Source: Desulfonatronum thioautotrophicum (lineage in GTDB: Bacteria > Desulfobacterota > Desulfovibrionia > Desulfovibrionales > Desulfonatronaceae). From it: a stretch of DNA of 64,000 nucleotides. Each line of letters opens with the position of its first letter. Positions within the stretch are counted from its first letter, which is position 1. A program made the position numbers and the translations under genes. The notes under the pieces were generated by a model that worked only from the letters and a program-made list of their open reading frames with translations, was not told the origin of the DNA and made no database searches. Where the stretch lies: positions 806,001 to 870,000 of the forward strand of contig NZ_JYNO01000001.1 in the NCBI RefSeq assembly GCF_000934745.1, read 5' to 3'. Below, piece after piece: positions 62,073-64,000 of the stretch.

Positions 62073-62690
62073 GTGGATCTGATCATTGCCACCAAAAACA
62101 GAGGAAAGGCGGCTGAAATTTCCGTATTGTTGCGGGATTTTGGCGTGAATGTGCTGACCATGGATGTTTTTCCGGAAATCGGAGATATTCCGGAAACCGG
62201 GGATACCTTTGAGGAGAACGCACTGATCAAGGCACGAACCGTTGCCAGGCTGACCGGATTGACGGCTTTGGCGGATGACTCCGGTCTGGAGGTGGATGCA
62301 CTGGCCGGTGCTCCTGGGGTCTACTCCGCCCGGTTCAGCGGGCAGGATGCGACGGATGCAACGAATAACGCCCTACTGCTGGCCAAACTCGAAGGCGTTC
62401 CTTGGGCAGAGAGGGGGGCGCGTTTTGTCAGCGTGATCGCGGTGCACGCCCCGATTCTGGGGGGCAAGGAACTGCTGTCTCGGGGTACATGGTCCGGGCG
62501 GATCGCCACCCGGCCGCAGGGAACAAACGGGTTCGGCTATGACCCCCTATTTCTTGACGAGGATGCGGGACTGACCGCGGCCCAACTGGAGTCCGGGGAA
62601 AAAAACAGGCGCAGTCATAGAGCCATGGCGTTACGCCAATTGGCCCAATCCTGGCCGCGATTCATGAAGGAGGTCGGCGGTCAAGGATGA
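62073..62690 (+). CDS. rdgB: XTP/dITP diphosphatase (RdgB/HAM1)
   Basis: A 205-residue housecleaning pyrophosphatase that removes non-canonical purine triphosphates. It starts MDLIIATKNRGKAAEI, has the catalytic patch GDTFEENALIKARTVAR and DDSGLEVDAL, ending with GTNGFGYDPLFL and EKNRRSHRA. It is slightly longer than E. coli RdgB. It lies 72 bases after the kinase stop. Confidence 0.95.
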   Translation: MDLIIATKNRGKAAEISVLLRDFGVNVLTMDVFPEIGDIPETGDTFEENALIKARTVARLTGLTALADDSGLEVDALAGAPGVYSARFSGQDATDATNNALLLAKLEGVPWAERGARFVSVIAVHAPILGGKELLSRGTWSGRIATRPQGTNGFGYDPLFLDEDAGLTAAQLESGEKNRRSHRAMALRQLAQSWPRFMKEVGGQG

Positions 62691-63231
62691 TTTCAGGGAT
62701 GTCTTAGAGAATTTTTCGCTCCATGCCTTCCTTGTAGTGCCGACTCATTCATCTTGTACTGAGTAACTCGCAATTACTTACCACGTTCCATACACCTCTC
62801 CGGTGTTATTTCCAAAGAAAATGCATGCTCCTTGCGCCGAGGCACGCTGTGTTGGATCGCGCCTGCTTCAGTCAGGAGGGCAAATCGCACCAAGCGGAAC
62901 AATAAATCTTTAGTTTTTTCAAAATATTATGCAACTGCGGATATGCCTTGCGGACAAGGTCGTGGCGGGACCTATTTTCCAGGATGATGCGCTCTCCCTG
63001 GGCCCTGTTTCGAGGAATATCTCGTAATGTCAATGAAAACGTCAATGAAAACCTTGACTTTCCCTTTGATGATGGCCAATTTACATCGTGCGACTGTTTC
63101 TTCTGTCGTGGGCATCTTTCCTGACGATTTGCCGCCATATCGAGTCAGATTTCGTGTTTGATTCGTCGTCCCAAACTTTCTTCGTACCTCCGACAGGTGT
63201 CGGTAGCCCTCTCTGACACGCCGAGGCGACT
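62691..63231. other. 541-base region with no supported gene
   Basis: Between rdgB and the TPR/AMIN gene there is no convincing coding region. An 88-codon minus-strand frame (62872-63138) lacks a recognisable motif, and a 12-base tandem duplication of the TTTTCATTGAC type lies near 63020-63060. This may be decayed accessory DNA. Confidence 0.45.
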
Positions 63232-64000
63232 ATGCCCATACGTCTTTTTTGGATGTTCATCCTCGTTCTGGGAGTATTGTGTGGCGGCCCATTGGTGAAG
63301 AGCGGTCATGCCAGTGCCGAGCGCGACTACACCAATGGATGGAACGAGTTCCATCGCCTGCTCAAGGATTCCGGTCAGGCCCGGGACCGGAACGCTTGGC
63401 TGGCCGTGCGCAATATGTTCAACAGCGCCTACCAAAAAGCCCCCCAAGGCCCGGAGGCCCCGAAATCCCTGTTTTATCTGGGACGCGTTCATGAGGAAAT
63501 GGGAGTCCGCTTTGGGCAGAGCGCGGACTTCGCCCAGGCCGTTGACTATTACGGACGCGTGGCCCTGCGGTTCGCCAACCACACCTGGGCGGACGACGCA
63601 CTGCTGCGCAAGGCCAAAATCCACCTGGAGCACATGAACGATTCCGCCCAAGCCTATATCGATCTGCTCTCCATCGTTCACAACCACTCCAAGGGCGATA
63701 TGGCCCCGAAGGCCCAGGCCATGCTCCGGGAGCTGGATTCAGCTTTTCTGGCCAAGGTCAACGCTTCCGGTGCCGGATCGGGCACCGCGGCGGCAGCCAC
63801 CACTTCCAATTCGAATCCAACCAGCGGCCCGACATCGTCTTCGGCCACGGCACCTGTTGTCCAAGCGGCTTTGAGTGATATTGCGACGTCACGGCCGCGA
63901 CCCACGGTACAGAATAGCGGAGAGGCCCGGTTGATGCAGGTCCGCTACTGGAGCAGTGATGAGTATACCCGGGTCGTTCTGGATGTGGATGCCGACGTGG
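63232..64000 (+). CDS. TPR/AMIN-domain N-acetylmuramoyl-L-alanine amidase-like protein (5' part)
   Basis: From ATG 63232 (with GAGG about 7 bases upstream) the frame runs off the window end, giving 256 codons. A signal peptide (RLFWMFILVLGVLCGG) is followed by a TPR-like helical region (about 40-160), a Ser/Ala/Thr-rich linker and the start of an AMIN domain (MQVRYWSSDEYTRVVLDVD). This order is typical of deltaproteobacterial AmiC-type amidases, whose catalytic domain would lie beyond the window. Assignment of the enzyme is inferred from the AMIN start. Confidence 0.75.
   Translation, partial: MPIRLFWMFILVLGVLCGGPLVKSGHASAERDYTNGWNEFHRLLKDSGQARDRNAWLAVRNMFNSAYQKAPQGPEAPKSLFYLGRVHEEMGVRFGQSADFAQAVDYYGRVALRFANHTWADDALLRKAKIHLEHMNDSAQAYIDLLSIVHNHSKGDMAPKAQAMLRELDSAFLAKVNASGAGSGTAAAATTSNSNPTSGPTSSSATAPVVQAALSDIATSRPRPTVQNSGEARLMQVRYWSSDEYTRVVLDVDADV

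Noticed and set aside
62872-63138. An 88-codon minus-strand frame as a gene
   Set aside because: No motif, weak start, atypical composition and competing short frames. It may be decayed DNA, so I listed only the region.

Overview
The window looks like a chromosomal segment of a free-living anaerobic deltaproteobacterium, most probably a sulfate reducer of the Desulfovibrionales (inference). Supporting content: a split F0 ATP synthase cluster beside the NADH sensor Rex, GatB (indirect Gln-tRNA synthesis), HypF (NiFe hydrogenase maturation), a NuoEF/NfnAB-type flavin redox cluster, a fused FAD/FeS lactate-dehydrogenase-like protein, an iron-sulfur-rich proteome, and two candidate UGA-containing selenoprotein genes. 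No phage, integrase, IS transposase or CRISPR array is visible.

Layout. 1-6.0 kb (minus): N-terminal fragment of an unidentified protein, a DUF1980/DUF318 permease pair, an AAA_14/DUF4143 ATPase, a decayed SNF2 helicase and a TrpB2. 6.1-9.2 kb (minus): rfaE2, rex, then atpE, atpB, an AtpI-like protein and AtpZ. 9.8-14 kb (plus): Lon-like protease, a degenerate receiver-TPR protein and a tiny zinc-binding partner. 14-17 kb: nucleoside-gate protein and an M23 peptidase. 17-25 kb (minus): recR, ybaB, dnaX, a candidate small membrane selenoprotein, der, mtnA, then a damaged hicBA locus carrying a 200-bp foldback repeat, and gatB. 25.2-32.4 kb (minus): nuoE, nuoF, mntA/hepT (HEPN-MNT toxin-antitoxin), a NuoG-NfnA fusion and nfnB in one apparent operon. 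32.6-37.6 kb: DUF1566 protein, Tat-exported ferritin-like protein, PAS histidine kinase, host-attachment-like protein and a secreted nuclease. 37.6-44.2 kb (minus): macromolecular synthesis operon rpsU-yqeY-mutS2-dnaG-rpoD behind a near-consensus promoter. 44.6-53.4 kb (plus): chemoreceptor, CheW, HypF and the fused FAD/FeS oxidoreductase. 53.4-56.3 kb: DUF433/frameshifted DUF5615 pair, malic enzyme, ruvX and a second candidate selenoprotein. 56.4-64 kb: tRNA-Ser, tRNA-Lys, DsbD, a glycosyltransferase, a kinase with a periplasmic CxxCH motif, RdgB, and the start of a TPR/AMIN cell-wall amidase-like protein that runs off the end.

The most interesting signal is a pair of short genes (20190-20348 minus, 56115-56300 plus). 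Each would be cut short by an in-frame TGA, continues sensibly behind it, and has a perfect hairpin starting exactly 12 nt after the TGA with a G-initiated 3-nt loop, as expected for bacterial SECIS elements. Both encode small membrane proteins. The second notable item is the nuoEF/nuoG-nfnA/nfnB cluster, which resembles an electron-bifurcating transhydrogenase and has a HEPN-MNT toxin-antitoxin pair embedded between its subunit genes.
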